From NCBI GenBank assembly GCA_020631355.1, contig JAHDHL010000018.1, forward strand, positions 22,808-86,807: a stretch of 64,000 bases of DNA. Direction: 5' to 3'. Shown piece after piece: positions 52,100 through 62,411 of the stretch. Under the pieces are notes generated by a model, which was not told where the DNA came from, did not search any database, and saw only the letters and a program-made list of their open reading frames with translations. Origin of the DNA: Saprospiraceae bacterium. Its GTDB lineage: Bacteria; Bacteroidota; Bacteroidia; Chitinophagales; Saprospiraceae. The position numbers and the translations under genes were made by a program. How positions within the stretch are numbered: the first letter of the stretch is position 1; each line of letters opens with the position of its first letter.

Positions 52100-55000
52100 A
52101 TGCCAGAATACGTTCACTTACATAGTCATACTCAATATTCATTACTGGATGGAGCTTCCGAAATCGGAACGATGATGAAAAAAGCCGCTGCCGATGGCCA
52201 AAAAGGGGTAGCCCTTACAGACCACGGTAATATGTTCGGTGCATTCAAATTCGTATCCGAAGCGAATAAGAATGGAGTGAAACCCATCATCGGTTGTGAA
52301 TTCTACTTGGTGGCAGACCGTCATCACAAAACATTTTCTAGGGCTAAGGGCGAAAAGGATGTAAGGCATCACCAGTTGTTGTTGGCTAAGAATAGAAAGG
52401 GATATGAGAATCTCTGTAAGTTGTGTTCGATTGGATTCATAGAAGGATTGTATTCTAAGTTCCCAAGAATTGATAAGGAGATTCTTCTTCAGCATACAGA
52501 GGGTTTGGTAGCAACTTCCTGTTGTATCGGTGCCGAGATTCCACAGGCCATCATGAAAGGAGATATGGAAAAGGCGGACGAATTGGTTCGCTGGTGGTTG
52601 GATATCTTCGGTGAGGATTTTTACATAGAATTACAAAGACACAGGGGCCTTGAGAATATTGATGGATTAGGTATCAGCCAAGAGGATATCAATCAGGAAC
52701 TCATCAAATTAGCTAGGAAGTACAATATCAAAATCATTGCGACGAATGATGCGCATTACATAGAGGAAGAAGATGCAGGCCCGCATGACATTCTCTTATG
52801 TGTCAACACAGGAACCATTCTGGATAATGAAAAACGTTTCAAGTTCCCAAGCTCGGATTTCTATTTCAAGTCACAGCAAGAAATGAATCAACTTTTCCAT
52901 GATATTCCCGAATCCATCGCGAATACAATGGAAATTTATGATAAGATTGAGCCCTTGGAATTGGCCCGTGATGTATTGTTACCTGCTTATCAGATTCCCG
53001 GCCAATTCAAGACCCAGGATGAGTATCTCAGGCATATTACCTATGAGGGGGCTAAGGTGAGATATGGTACCATCACTCCCGAGATCAAGGAAAGACTGGA
53101 TTTCGAATTACAAGTTATCGCCAATTCAGGCTATCCCGGGTATTTCCTCATTGTTCAGGATTTCACTTCCGAAGCAAGACGAATGGGGGTTTCTGTTGGT
53201 CCGGGGCGGGGTTCGGCTGCGGGTTCCGCAGTTGCGTACTGTACGGGTATTACGAATGTGGACCCAATCAAGTATGATCTTCTGTTTGAGCGATTCCTGA
53301 ATCCTGAAAGGGTATCCATGCCCGATATTGATATTGATTTTGACGATCATGGTCGTCAAAAGGTCATTGATTATGTGATAGACAAATACGGACGAAACCA
53401 AGTTGCCCAAATCGTTACTTACGGTACCATGGCTGCCAAATCTTCCCTGAGGGATGTAGGTAGGGTTATGGATATTCCTTTGCCAGAAGTGGATTTGGTG
53501 GCTAAGGCATTCCCCCAACACCTGAGTGCCACGCTTAACAAGGTACTCAAGGATGGAGGTGTAGATGAGAAGCTGAAAGGGAAAATGAATTCGGAAGACA
53601 TGGATGCCGCCAGGAAATTCCGTGAGATGTCCGAACGGAAGGATGATATCGGTCATATGATCCGCACCGCAAAAAAGTTGGAGGGGTCGGTAAGGAATAC
53701 CGGAATCCATGCTTGTGGAGTCGTAATCACACCGGATGAGATTACGAAATATGTACCTGTAAAGACGGATAAGAACTCAGGGATGTTAGTATCCCAGTTC
53801 GATAATAGTGTAGCAGAGGATGCCGGACTATTGAAGATGGATTTCCTAGGGTTGAAAACCCTGACCATCATCAAGAATGCGGTAAGGATGGTCAAGGAAA
53901 ATCATGGAGTGGAGATTGATCCTGAAGAAGTGCCATTGGATGATCCTAAGACATACGAACTGTTCCAGAAAGGATATACAACAGGAGTATTCCAATACGA
54001 ATCCCCTGGGATGCAGAAACACATGAAAGCACTCAAACCTACCCAGTTTGAGGACTTGATTGCAATGAATGCATTATATAGACCGGGGCCGCTGGAATAC
54101 ATTCCGAGTTTCATTGCTCGTAAACATGGTCGGGAAGACATTACCTACGACTTGGATGCAATGGAGGAATACCTACAGGAAACCTACGGTATTACGGTCT
54201 ATCAGGAGCAAGTAATGTTGTTGTCCCAAAAACTGGCTGGATTCACCAAGGGCCAAGCAGATATGCTTCGTAAGGCCATGGGTAAGAAAAAGAAGAAGCT
54301 ACTGGATGAGTTGTATCCGAAATTCATTGATGGTGGTGAAAAGAATGGCCATCCCAAGGAAACATTGGATAAGATATGGAAGGATTGGGAAGCATTTGCC
54401 TCCTATGCCTTTAATAAGTCGCACTCGACCTGTTACGCTTTCGTAGCTTTCCAGACAGCATATCTCAAGGCGAATTATCCTGCGGAATTCATGTCTGCTG
54501 TATTGACGAACTCCAAGAGTGATATCAAGACCCTGACCAAATACCTGAGAGAATGTAAGAAAATGGGCATAGAGGTATTGGGACCCTGTGTCAATGAATC
54601 CCAGTCTGATTTCTCACCCAATAAGGAAGGTAAGATTCGTTTCGGATTATCCGCTCTTAAGGGGGTAGGAGAGGGACCTGTCGAAGCCATCATCGGAGAA
54701 CGAAATAATGCGGGTGCATTCAATGGTATCTTCGATATGGTACGAAGACTGGATTTAAGAACTGTGAACAAACGCTGTTTCGAAAGTCTTGCCTACGGTG
54801 GAGGTTTCGATTCCTTTGATGAAATCCATCGGGCGCAGTATTTTGTTCAATCTGAAAAATATGGTTCCCTACTGGAGCATGCACTGAAATACGGGAACGC
54901 ACATCAAGGACAACAAGCCACAATGGCTACATCCTTATTCGGGGCTACGGAGGATGTTATGATACCTGAACCCAAGATTCCTGTTTGTAATGAATGGCCC

Positions 55001-55633
55001 CTGATTGAAAAACTGGAAAAGGAAAAAGAAGTTGCGGGTATCTATATATCAGGCCATCCGTTGGATGATTACAAATTGGAAATAAAAAACTTTACCAATT
55101 GCCATCTTGGGGATATGGAACGCATGAAAAACCAAAAAGTGAACATCGCCGGATTGGTTTCTGCCGTAAAGCATGGTATCAGCAAGAAAGGAACAGGTTG
55201 GGGCCGTTTCACAATCATGGATTATAGCGAATCCATAGAAATCATGCTTTTTAATGAGGATTATCTCAAGTTCAAGGACTATCTCCGTCAAGGAGAGGTC
55301 GTTTATATCAAAGGACTGTACAAGCAGAAGTGGGGTAGGGAAGAATTCTCCTTGGTGGTGGATGATGTACGCCAAATGGAAATGGTAGGAGAGGAAATGA
55401 CCGAATCCATTACCATTAAGATTCATGTGGATGATTTGACGCAGGAAAAAATAGATGGTATCCAAAAACTTTGTCTGGAATGCAAGGGAAAACACTCGGT
55501 CAAATTCCTTTTGATTGACCGCATCAACAAACAGAAACTTTCCCTCAAGGCTCCCAATCAACCCGTTTTGGCTGATAGTGTATTCGTCAAGGGATTGGAG
55601 GATTTGGGTGTTGGATACAAATTGAATGCATAG
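52100..55633 (+). CDS. dnaE: DNA polymerase III alpha subunit
   Basis: The replicative polymerase subunit, 1177 residues. Seen: an N-terminal PHP domain with complete-looking metal residues (VHLHSHTQYSLLDG, DHGNMFGAF, ATNDAHYIEEED), PGRGSAAGSAVAYCTG, the catalytic PDIDIDF at 408-414, IVTYGTMAAKSSLRDVGR, the finger region with VYQEQVMLLSQKLAGFT, and C-terminal helix-hairpin-helix and OB fold (VNIAGLVSAVKHG). Unlike E. coli, the HxH and Asp/His ligands of PHP are kept, so a PHP exonuclease is possible. The DUF4375 gene follows 25 bp on. Secure. Confidence 0.98.
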   Translation: MPEYVHLHSHTQYSLLDGASEIGTMMKKAAADGQKGVALTDHGNMFGAFKFVSEANKNGVKPIIGCEFYLVADRHHKTFSRAKGEKDVRHHQLLLAKNRKGYENLCKLCSIGFIEGLYSKFPRIDKEILLQHTEGLVATSCCIGAEIPQAIMKGDMEKADELVRWWLDIFGEDFYIELQRHRGLENIDGLGISQEDINQELIKLARKYNIKIIATNDAHYIEEEDAGPHDILLCVNTGTILDNEKRFKFPSSDFYFKSQQEMNQLFHDIPESIANTMEIYDKIEPLELARDVLLPAYQIPGQFKTQDEYLRHITYEGAKVRYGTITPEIKERLDFELQVIANSGYPGYFLIVQDFTSEARRMGVSVGPGRGSAAGSAVAYCTGITNVDPIKYDLLFERFLNPERVSMPDIDIDFDDHGRQKVIDYVIDKYGRNQVAQIVTYGTMAAKSSLRDVGRVMDIPLPEVDLVAKAFPQHLSATLNKVLKDGGVDEKLKGKMNSEDMDAARKFREMSERKDDIGHMIRTAKKLEGSVRNTGIHACGVVITPDEITKYVPVKTDKNSGMLVSQFDNSVAEDAGLLKMDFLGLKTLTIIKNAVRMVKENHGVEIDPEEVPLDDPKTYELFQKGYTTGVFQYESPGMQKHMKALKPTQFEDLIAMNALYRPGPLEYIPSFIARKHGREDITYDLDAMEEYLQETYGITVYQEQVMLLSQKLAGFTKGQADMLRKAMGKKKKKLLDELYPKFIDGGEKNGHPKETLDKIWKDWEAFASYAFNKSHSTCYAFVAFQTAYLKANYPAEFMSAVLTNSKSDIKTLTKYLRECKKMGIEVLGPCVNESQSDFSPNKEGKIRFGLSALKGVGEGPVEAIIGERNNAGAFNGIFDMVRRLDLRTVNKRCFESLAYGGGFDSFDEIHRAQYFVQSEKYGSLLEHALKYGNAHQGQQATMATSLFGATEDVMIPEPKIPVCNEWPLIEKLEKEKEVAGIYISGHPLDDYKLEIKNFTNCHLGDMERMKNQKVNIAGLVSAVKHGISKKGTGWGRFTIMDYSESIEIMLFNEDYLKFKDYLRQGEVVYIKGLYKQKWGREEFSLVVDDVRQMEMVGEEMTESITIKIHVDDLTQEKIDGIQKLCLECKGKHSVKFLLIDRINKQKLSLKAPNQPVLADSVFVKGLEDLGVGYKLNA

Positions 55634-55658
55634 ATTTTTTGACTTTGAAAAATAACGA

Positions 55659-57368
55659 ATGACTATGGGTTTATTTGATTTATTTAAATCGAATGATGAA
55701 AAAGAAATGGATCCATATTGGATATTTGATGAAAATATTCACTACCAACCCCATTTGAACAAATCGGATTTTCTTACCAAGGATGGGTTCGATTTCGGTT
55801 GGTTCATACTGGAACCACTATCTGTTTTTGTGGGGAATCAATCCGATGAAATCGAAAAGAACAAGGCGCTGTCATACGGACAGAAAGCACTCTACTTTTG
55901 GTGGTATCTGGATGCCCAGGTTACGAATGGTGGTTTCGTACAATTCTTTTATAATGGATATGGCCAATACATGCCCACCATCATCAAGGGATTGGAATAT
56001 GTGGGAGATGATAAGATGGCAGGGATAGCCAAGAAAGCCTTTCAAATCTACCTGAAAAAAATAAGATTGTTCAATAAGGCCCGGAATGAGGACTTGTTCG
56101 GTTCTGACTTGTATGACAAGTTGGATGCCATGTGCCAATTGGATGATAAATACTACGAGCTGCATCATTCCACAATGAGGATTATTGAGGAATATGCTCG
56201 TAAGCATCCGAATGAATTCTGTTTGGATGAGAATGGTAAGGAATTGGTTCTGAATGCAGATGAAACAATGACAACCTACTATCCGAGTGGAAAACCCAAG
56301 GAAGTCATGCCGATGGTGAATGGCCAATTATCTGGCGAATTCGTAGCTTATTATGAGAATGGTAATGTCAAGGAGAAAACCATTTTCAAAGATGGGGTAA
56401 AGACCAGGATTGAAAACCATTTCTATGAGAATGGTAAGCCCAAGAGTAGCGTGGAACCCAATGATGATGGTACTTTACTAGAATTCGTAACCTATTACGA
56501 GAATGGCCAAGCCCAAAAGCTAACGACCAAAAAAGCGGAAGATGGCAAGCAGTTTGGAGATTATAAGGAATGGTATGAGAATGGCCAATTATTCCGTTCA
56601 GGATACTATATCGGAGAATATGAACGAGATGGTGATTGGTTGGAATTCTATGATGATGGTGCCAAACGGCTTGTAGCCGAATTTATTAACAAGGAATACT
56701 TGATCAAGGATTTTTGGAATAAGGAAAGGGAGCATGTACTAATTGATGGTACAGGCATTCACCAGACCGAAACAATCCGGATGGGTAAGGTCACATCAAG
56801 TCGTACCAATAGATATCGGAATCAAAAGAGACACGGCCTCCAGGAAAGCTACAGGGACGGAATATTGTCCCTAAGCCAGGAGTACGAAGATGGTGTACTT
56901 CACGGTTCCACCAAAACATTCTATAAGAATGGGAACCTCAAGGAGGAAACCATATATAAAAAGGGGGATAGAGTTTCAGGGCAAAAATATCCCATGTTCA
57001 AGAACCCTAAGGTCAAGGTAACCATTACCCACCGATTCGAACATGTATCGGGAGACAATGGCCCCAAAACGGTAGACCAACCTACTGCCATAACAAACGC
57101 AGAGGAAGTAGCTGATATGCTCTTTTTTACTCGTGATGTTTTCGAGGGTTATCCGGATGATTATGATATCACTTACACATACAGGGTCATGACGGATGAG
57201 ACAGGATTCGTAGAATCATTTCGTTTTGCAGTGGGTGCTAATGGGAGATGTATCGAAGATATCGAGGAGAATATCCCCAGACTTGAATTTGAAATGGCTA
57301 CGTACAACGGAAAACCCGTTCCTTGCCAATATACCGTTTGGTACCGATTGAATCTCGTGGAATCATAA
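55659..57368 (+). CDS. DUF4375 and MORN-repeat protein
   Basis: A 569-residue soluble protein. Residues ~60-170 match the DUF4375/DMP19 family (ALYFWWYLDAQVTNGGFVQF, YNGYGQYMPTIIKGLEYVG). Residues ~200-430 hold YwqK-type MORN-variant repeats (YYPSGKPKEVMPMVNGQ, YYENGNVKEKTIFKDG, FYENGKPKSS, YYENGQAQKLTTKK, WYENGQLFRSGYY, LEFYDDGAKRLV, FYKNGNLKEETIYKKG). The last ~120 residues are unassigned (TITHRFEHVSGDNGPKTV, FRFAVGANGRCIEDI). The role is unknown; these domains are often found in immunity or partner proteins of toxins. It sits 25 bp after dnaE and 18 bp before the next gene. Confidence 0.8.
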   Translation: MTMGLFDLFKSNDEKEMDPYWIFDENIHYQPHLNKSDFLTKDGFDFGWFILEPLSVFVGNQSDEIEKNKALSYGQKALYFWWYLDAQVTNGGFVQFFYNGYGQYMPTIIKGLEYVGDDKMAGIAKKAFQIYLKKIRLFNKARNEDLFGSDLYDKLDAMCQLDDKYYELHHSTMRIIEEYARKHPNEFCLDENGKELVLNADETMTTYYPSGKPKEVMPMVNGQLSGEFVAYYENGNVKEKTIFKDGVKTRIENHFYENGKPKSSVEPNDDGTLLEFVTYYENGQAQKLTTKKAEDGKQFGDYKEWYENGQLFRSGYYIGEYERDGDWLEFYDDGAKRLVAEFINKEYLIKDFWNKEREHVLIDGTGIHQTETIRMGKVTSSRTNRYRNQKRHGLQESYRDGILSLSQEYEDGVLHGSTKTFYKNGNLKEETIYKKGDRVSGQKYPMFKNPKVKVTITHRFEHVSGDNGPKTVDQPTAITNAEEVADMLFFTRDVFEGYPDDYDITYTYRVMTDETGFVESFRFAVGANGRCIEDIEENIPRLEFEMATYNGKPVPCQYTVWYRLNLVES

Positions 57369-57386
57369 GGATTTCAATTGCCCCCA

Positions 57387-58052
57387 ATGACTATGAAGAC
57401 AACCCTCAAATGGATTTTTGGATTCATCACAATGATTACTATCGGAGCAACACTAGCCGAAGGGGGTAGGGAAATTACTGCCGACGCCTTGGGATATGAA
57501 GCCAGTTTTGTACCCAAAAGAATGGGGTTGGTGTTTTCCAGTCCAGAGATGCAATCGGCATTCAGGGAGCTGAAACTGGAATATCCACAACACTTCAGGG
57601 AGACAGAAGAATGGGATACCTTATTGATGATTGACCAAAGGGACCATGCCATCATAGAGGGAGTGGGCTTGCTCGTTACCTTGTTGGTCAGTTACTTGTC
57701 CCTTTATTTCTTCCGTAGGAGAATGCTTCTTATGAATCAATTAGGGAGTAGGGAAATTATATTTGCATTATTGGGGTTATTCATTGTTCGGGATGCAGCC
57801 TACAACGTTCTTTTTGGAATCACAGGCTTTTTTCCATGCGATGTTTCCAAAATATGGGCTTTCCTCGAGATTCCATATATCATTATGTACCCATTGTATA
57901 TTCTGATAGGTTGTATTCAGCTGCTTATGATTACATATTACCTGCCTCAGAATGAGAGGTTTCATTTCTGGTTGGGAGGTCTTGTCGGAGGAATCGTGGG
58001 GGCTATCCTATGGGCCGGATGGCTTGGATATTACCTTACTGACTGGTTTTAG
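57387..58052 (+). CDS. Hypothetical membrane protein, 221 residues
   Basis: About five spans (LKWIFGFITMITIGATLAEG, IIEGVGLLVTLLVSYLSLYF, REIIFALLGLFIVRDAAYNV, FLEIPYIIMYPLYILIGCIQ, LGGLVGGIVGAILWAGWLG) and a soluble loop after the first span. No HExxH or other catalytic motif was seen, so a site-2-protease-like role is not supported. The ATG at 57387 was chosen over a TTG upstream; a second ATG is two codons on. It lies in a run with the DUF4375 gene. Function unknown. Confidence 0.68.
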   Translation: MTMKTTLKWIFGFITMITIGATLAEGGREITADALGYEASFVPKRMGLVFSSPEMQSAFRELKLEYPQHFRETEEWDTLLMIDQRDHAIIEGVGLLVTLLVSYLSLYFFRRRMLLMNQLGSREIIFALLGLFIVRDAAYNVLFGITGFFPCDVSKIWAFLEIPYIIMYPLYILIGCIQLLMITYYLPQNERFHFWLGGLVGGIVGAILWAGWLGYYLTDWF

Positions 58053-58108
58053 CACCCTTCATGATTTAAACCTAAAATGATTACCTTACACCAATAAAAC
58101 AATCAAAA

Positions 58109-61100
58109 ATGAAGTCCATTCTTCTTTCCTTTATCCTAGGATTTTTTCTAGCCTTTAATCTGACTGCCCAAGATATAGATCGCTCCAACTACCAACTCCT
58201 TTGGGAAATTACAGGAAATGGGTTCGAATCCCCTAGTTATCTGTTCGGTTCCATGCACGTTGAGGATAAGCGTGTCTTTGATTTACCCGATTCCATGTTG
58301 GTATGTCTGGAGAATTGTGAGGGATTCTCGGGTGAGTTGAATATGGATTCCATGGTCGTATTCATATTGGAACAAATGTTCAATGATGATTCCACCAATG
58401 TATTGAAACAGATGTTGAGTCCTGATGCGTACAATGCATTGAACAATAAATTACTCCAAAAAAGAGGAGAGGGAATAGACGACCTAGATAACAAACAACC
58501 CTGGATTGTAGAAATGCTACTGGATGAGGATAGGGAGGAAAAAGCGGATGATTTCGAATCATTCTTGGATATGTATTTATACAATTATGCCAAGAAACTA
58601 GGCAAGAAAACCTACGGATTGGAGAAGATAGAGGACCAACTGAATCTGTCCCTATTGAAATACCAAACCTATGAGGATTACCTGATTAGTCCTGAATTCC
58701 AAGAAGATACCGAAGAAGAAATGGATCTCGAAGAACTGACTCGAATATACATTTCAGGTGATATCAATGAAATAGATAGGCGTGCGGTGCAGGTCATGCC
58801 GGATGATGAGTACAAGAAGAAGATGCTTACCGATAGGAATATCGTCATGGCGGAGAATATAGAACTCCTAGGCCGCCAAATGCCCATGTTCAACGTAGTC
58901 GGTGCAGCGCATCTTCCCGGCAAGGATGGAGTGATTGCCTTACTCCGCAATATGGGATACAATGTCAGGCCCGTAACGGCTGATTTTACAGGTAAGAGTC
59001 AATTCAAGAATTTGGATGATGTTCAATTACCTTGGGCAACCATGGATTTGACAAAGCGTATGGGTTGTGAACTGGATTTTCCTGTCAGGGCCGTACGAAT
59101 TGAGAAAATTGATGGCGAGAGTTACAAGGATATCGACTTCTACATGTCAATGGATATTTATACCGAAGAAATTTATTTCCTTTTGGGAATGACATTGCCT
59201 GAAGCCATTCCTGAGGGGGAGGGAGCTCCGATACTTTACATCGGATTGAATTCCATGTTCAAGGATAATGATGAGATAGAGATTGATGAGATTGATGGCC
59301 CTAATGCCATCGAATATGATGGAATGAATGGCCTTGAAGTAACCGGGACCCTTGCAGAAGGCGGAGGTTTTGCCGGACGGGCATTCCTGTTGGAAGATAA
59401 GGTGTATTACCTGTATGCCATGAGGGAAAATGATGAATTGGTCAATGGCCGGAGATTCTTCGAATCCCTCAAGGTCAAGAAACAAATCAAGGAAACCATA
59501 CAGGGGTCCTATGAAATCAAGGATAAGGGAATCGCATTCGTAGCACCCGTTCCTATGGAGATGACCAAGGAAGTAGAACCCGATGAGGAAGAAAATATAT
59601 CCTACATCTACAAGGGCTATGTGAGTAAGGACGATATATTCTATTCATTGAGAGTGGATGAACTGCAAGGGGATGAATACATCATGAACCAAAATGCATC
59701 CATAGAAGCCTTGGAACAGACTTACTTGGCAATGGGGGCGGAGGAGTATAAATTGGAGAAAATGGCCAAGGGAGAAAAAGTGGATTATTGGGAAATTTCA
59801 ATGCAAAGGGATGATTATCCCATCCGTTTGGGAAAATTCTTCAGAGGCAACAGACATTACTCGGTCATTATAGTCACCGATGATGCCAAGCGGGCCAAGG
59901 ATGAATTTGATGAATTCATAAAGAACATCGAATGGTTGGATTTGGAAACTTCCCCGAACCAAGTCGTGAGCCATGATAGCTTAGGTATTTCCATAGCATT
60001 ACCTCAGGCAGTCAGTATAGATGAGGAACCCTTTAACGAATATCCCTATAATGGATATTGGTCATGTTCTTCAAAGGATTGGGCATCATCCAGTATCATG
60101 AATTTTGAGGCCATCCAGTTTTCCTCTTTTTATGAAATTAGTAACGAAGTGGATAGCTTCTTGTTAAAACATGCAGCAGACCTAGAGAGTGATGGCTATG
60201 AAATGAGGAATTTCTCCTTTGATAAATATCTGGGATATCCATATGTCGAAGTAGAACTGAGAAGTGATAGTTCGAATGTGGTCAATGTCAGTCGTATGGT
60301 TCTGGCAGGCAATAAGTTGTTGGCCATGACCGCCCTGATTCCCAAGGAAATGGTAAAGTCGGACTATACGGACGATTTTTTCAATTCCCTTAAAATATCA
60401 TCCCGATACCAATCCGTCAATCTTCAAGAGGATAAGGCATCCTATCTTTTGGAATCCATCACGACTACGGATAGCTTGGTATACGATGGATTATGGGATG
60501 CCATTGACAACCATGAATTCGAACCAAAGGATGTTCCCCTTATCCTGTCCGCACTCAAAAAGGAAATACCACTGGATACATTATATCCCTTTTATACCCT
60601 GACTGGGGTCATCCTCAGTCAACTGGAAAAGGTAGCCGATAAGGAAATGATTCCTGAAATTTTGGAATTACTCAAGGAGTGTGAGATAGAAAAGAAAATG
60701 AGATTGACGAATCTTATCGGAGTATTGGAGGGAGAGAATACGAAGCTGTATTGGGATTTGCTCAAGAATACAGAATGGAATGATGAAGAAGCGGATGCCT
60801 ACACCATTCTGGAACACATCTACGAGGATGATGTCAAGGCACTCTCCTACATGGATGAGTTGATGGAACTATCAAAATTACCTCAGTATACCCATGATGT
60901 ATATAAGATACTATTCAATGTCATTAATAATGAAGCCTTGGATTGGGAACCCATTTACCAACCATACAAGGATGATATGCAAAATGATTTCGTCAATTAT
61001 TTTGAGAATTGGACGGCCAATGGAAAAAGTTTTGAGGGGAACGAAGTAGGTACCATGCAATACATTATCCTTCTATTGGAAAAGATGTATGGAAATGAAA

Positions 61101-61618
61101 AATCAATAGCTTATTTCAAGGAGCACATCCACGAATCGGAAAAGTATCTCATGTCCCAGCTAGCCAGTGCATTATTGAGGAATGGTGTACCGATGGATAA
61201 TGAAATTTGGAGGGAATTGGATGAAAACCTACTGGCCCATTTTGTTATCGAGGACAACCTGGATGATAGTTATGGATATAGTGAGAATCCCTTGGTTCCC
61301 AAACGATATAAGAATTCGGCAGTAGCAGCAAGATTAGCCATTATCAATGTATTTGATTATGATTACAATATCGCATCCGCCAAATTGATTCAGACGAATA
61401 AAATCAAACATGAGGGTAAGCCTTACCTGCAATATGTATTCGAATTAATCAGTAAGGATTATCCCGACGAGCCGTTCATTGGGGTTTGTATCCAACCGGG
61501 GAATAAGAAAACATATAAATTCTATTCGATTTATAGTGAATATAAAGCCAAGGGTGATTCCTCAGTTAAGGAGATGATTCCCGAACTGATGGAATATTTC
61601 GAGGGAGAAAGTGAGTAG
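58109..61618 (+). CDS. Large TraB/GumN-family protein
   Basis: A 1169-residue exported protein. After a signal peptide (to about LTAQ, residue 21), residues ~28-295 form a TraB/GumN domain (SYLFGSMHVEDKRVFDLPD, YGLEKIEDQLNLSLLKYQ, MFNVVGAAHLPGKDGVIALL), the putative Tiki-like metalloprotease fold. The other ~870 residues are three to four repeated beta modules (GIAFVAPVPMEM..., SLGISIALPQAVSIDEEP...) and a helical C-terminus (~790-1169). TraB/GumN proteins are usually ~300 residues, so this is a four-fold extension. The PhzF gene starts 3 bp after the stop. Confidence 0.85.
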   Translation: MKSILLSFILGFFLAFNLTAQDIDRSNYQLLWEITGNGFESPSYLFGSMHVEDKRVFDLPDSMLVCLENCEGFSGELNMDSMVVFILEQMFNDDSTNVLKQMLSPDAYNALNNKLLQKRGEGIDDLDNKQPWIVEMLLDEDREEKADDFESFLDMYLYNYAKKLGKKTYGLEKIEDQLNLSLLKYQTYEDYLISPEFQEDTEEEMDLEELTRIYISGDINEIDRRAVQVMPDDEYKKKMLTDRNIVMAENIELLGRQMPMFNVVGAAHLPGKDGVIALLRNMGYNVRPVTADFTGKSQFKNLDDVQLPWATMDLTKRMGCELDFPVRAVRIEKIDGESYKDIDFYMSMDIYTEEIYFLLGMTLPEAIPEGEGAPILYIGLNSMFKDNDEIEIDEIDGPNAIEYDGMNGLEVTGTLAEGGGFAGRAFLLEDKVYYLYAMRENDELVNGRRFFESLKVKKQIKETIQGSYEIKDKGIAFVAPVPMEMTKEVEPDEEENISYIYKGYVSKDDIFYSLRVDELQGDEYIMNQNASIEALEQTYLAMGAEEYKLEKMAKGEKVDYWEISMQRDDYPIRLGKFFRGNRHYSVIIVTDDAKRAKDEFDEFIKNIEWLDLETSPNQVVSHDSLGISIALPQAVSIDEEPFNEYPYNGYWSCSSKDWASSSIMNFEAIQFSSFYEISNEVDSFLLKHAADLESDGYEMRNFSFDKYLGYPYVEVELRSDSSNVVNVSRMVLAGNKLLAMTALIPKEMVKSDYTDDFFNSLKISSRYQSVNLQEDKASYLLESITTTDSLVYDGLWDAIDNHEFEPKDVPLILSALKKEIPLDTLYPFYTLTGVILSQLEKVADKEMIPEILELLKECEIEKKMRLTNLIGVLEGENTKLYWDLLKNTEWNDEEADAYTILEHIYEDDVKALSYMDELMELSKLPQYTHDVYKILFNVINNEALDWEPIYQPYKDDMQNDFVNYFENWTANGKSFEGNEVGTMQYIILLLEKMYGNEKSIAYFKEHIHESEKYLMSQLASALLRNGVPMDNEIWRELDENLLAHFVIEDNLDDSYGYSENPLVPKRYKNSAVAARLAIINVFDYDYNIASAKLIQTNKIKHEGKPYLQYVFELISKDYPDEPFIGVCIQPGNKKTYKFYSIYSEYKAKGDSSVKEMIPELMEYFEGESE

Positions 61619-61621
61619 CCT

Positions 61622-62407
61622 ATGAAAATGTATCAGATAGATGCCTTTACGGATCAATTATTCAAGGGAAATCCTGCAGGGGTTTGTCCCTTGGAGCAAT
61701 GGTTGCCTGATGAGGTAATGCAACATATAGCAGCAGAGAATAATCTGGCGGAAACGGCATTTTTTATTCCGAAAGGGACTGATTTTGAATTGCGTTGGTT
61801 TACTCCGACCACTGAGGTGGAATTATGTGGTCATGCCACATTAGCCAGTGCACATGTCCTGTTTAGAGAAATGGGATACGAAAGGGATACCATTCATTTC
61901 CATACTCGTTTCAGTGGAACACTGACAGTAACGAGGGACCGTGATTTGTACATTATGGATTTTCCTGCGGATGAATTGGAGGAAACAGATATTCCCGCAA
62001 GCCTGATTCCCGCTTTGGGAGCCATTCCGGAAGATTTGTACAAAGGGAAAACAGATTACCTGCTCATCTTTGAAACGCAGGAGGAAATAGAACGCATCAA
62101 TCCTGATTTCAATGCCATCCGACAGTTGGATGCAAGGGGTGTCATCGTATCTGCTCCGGGTAAGGAGACTGATTTCGTTTCTCGTTTCTTCGCACCTAGG
62201 GTAGGAGTGGATGAGGATCCGGTCACAGGGTCTGCACATACAAGCCTGACCCCTTACTGGGCCAAACGACTGAATCAGAATACAGACCTGATGGCCCGAC
62301 AATTGTCATCCAGACAAGGGGACCTTTGGTGTTCCATCAAGGAGGATAGGGTAATAATCAAAGGAAAAGCCGTAACCTATCTGGCAGGAGAAATAAGGTG
62401 GATGTAA
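61622..62407 (+). CDS. PhzF-family isomerase-like protein
   Basis: A 261-residue PhzF/YddE-type protein with two mirror-image domains. Seen: YQIDAFTDQLFKGNPAGVC, NLAETAFF with the likely catalytic Glu44, FTPTTEVELCGHATLA, FFAPRVGVDEDPVTGSAHTS and QGDLWCSIKEDRVIIKGKA. PhzF isomerises DHHA in phenazine synthesis; most bacterial members have unknown substrates, and no phenazine genes are nearby. It is 3 bp after the TraB gene and convergent with the kinase gene (4-bp gap). Confidence 0.93.
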   Translation: MKMYQIDAFTDQLFKGNPAGVCPLEQWLPDEVMQHIAAENNLAETAFFIPKGTDFELRWFTPTTEVELCGHATLASAHVLFREMGYERDTIHFHTRFSGTLTVTRDRDLYIMDFPADELEETDIPASLIPALGAIPEDLYKGKTDYLLIFETQEEIERINPDFNAIRQLDARGVIVSAPGKETDFVSRFFAPRVGVDEDPVTGSAHTSLTPYWAKRLNQNTDLMARQLSSRQGDLWCSIKEDRVIIKGKAVTYLAGEIRWM

Positions 62408-62411
62408 TACC

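Noticed and set aside
55781..55800. GGGTTCGATTTCGG, tRNA-like
   Set aside because: It is coding sequence at the start of the DUF4375 gene and has no cloverleaf around it.
56270..57000. Tandem DNA repeats in the MORN region
   Set aside because: The repeats are at protein level (YENG motif) and diverged in DNA, so they are not a separate DNA repeat.
57378..57386. TTG start for the 221-residue membrane protein
   Set aside because: The ATG nine bases on gives a normal N-terminus; the extra residues look unlike a conserved start.
58219..58233. GGTTCGAATCC, which looks like a tRNA T-arm
   Set aside because: It is in frame in the TraB/GumN gene (NGFESPSY), with no acceptor or anticodon arms around it.
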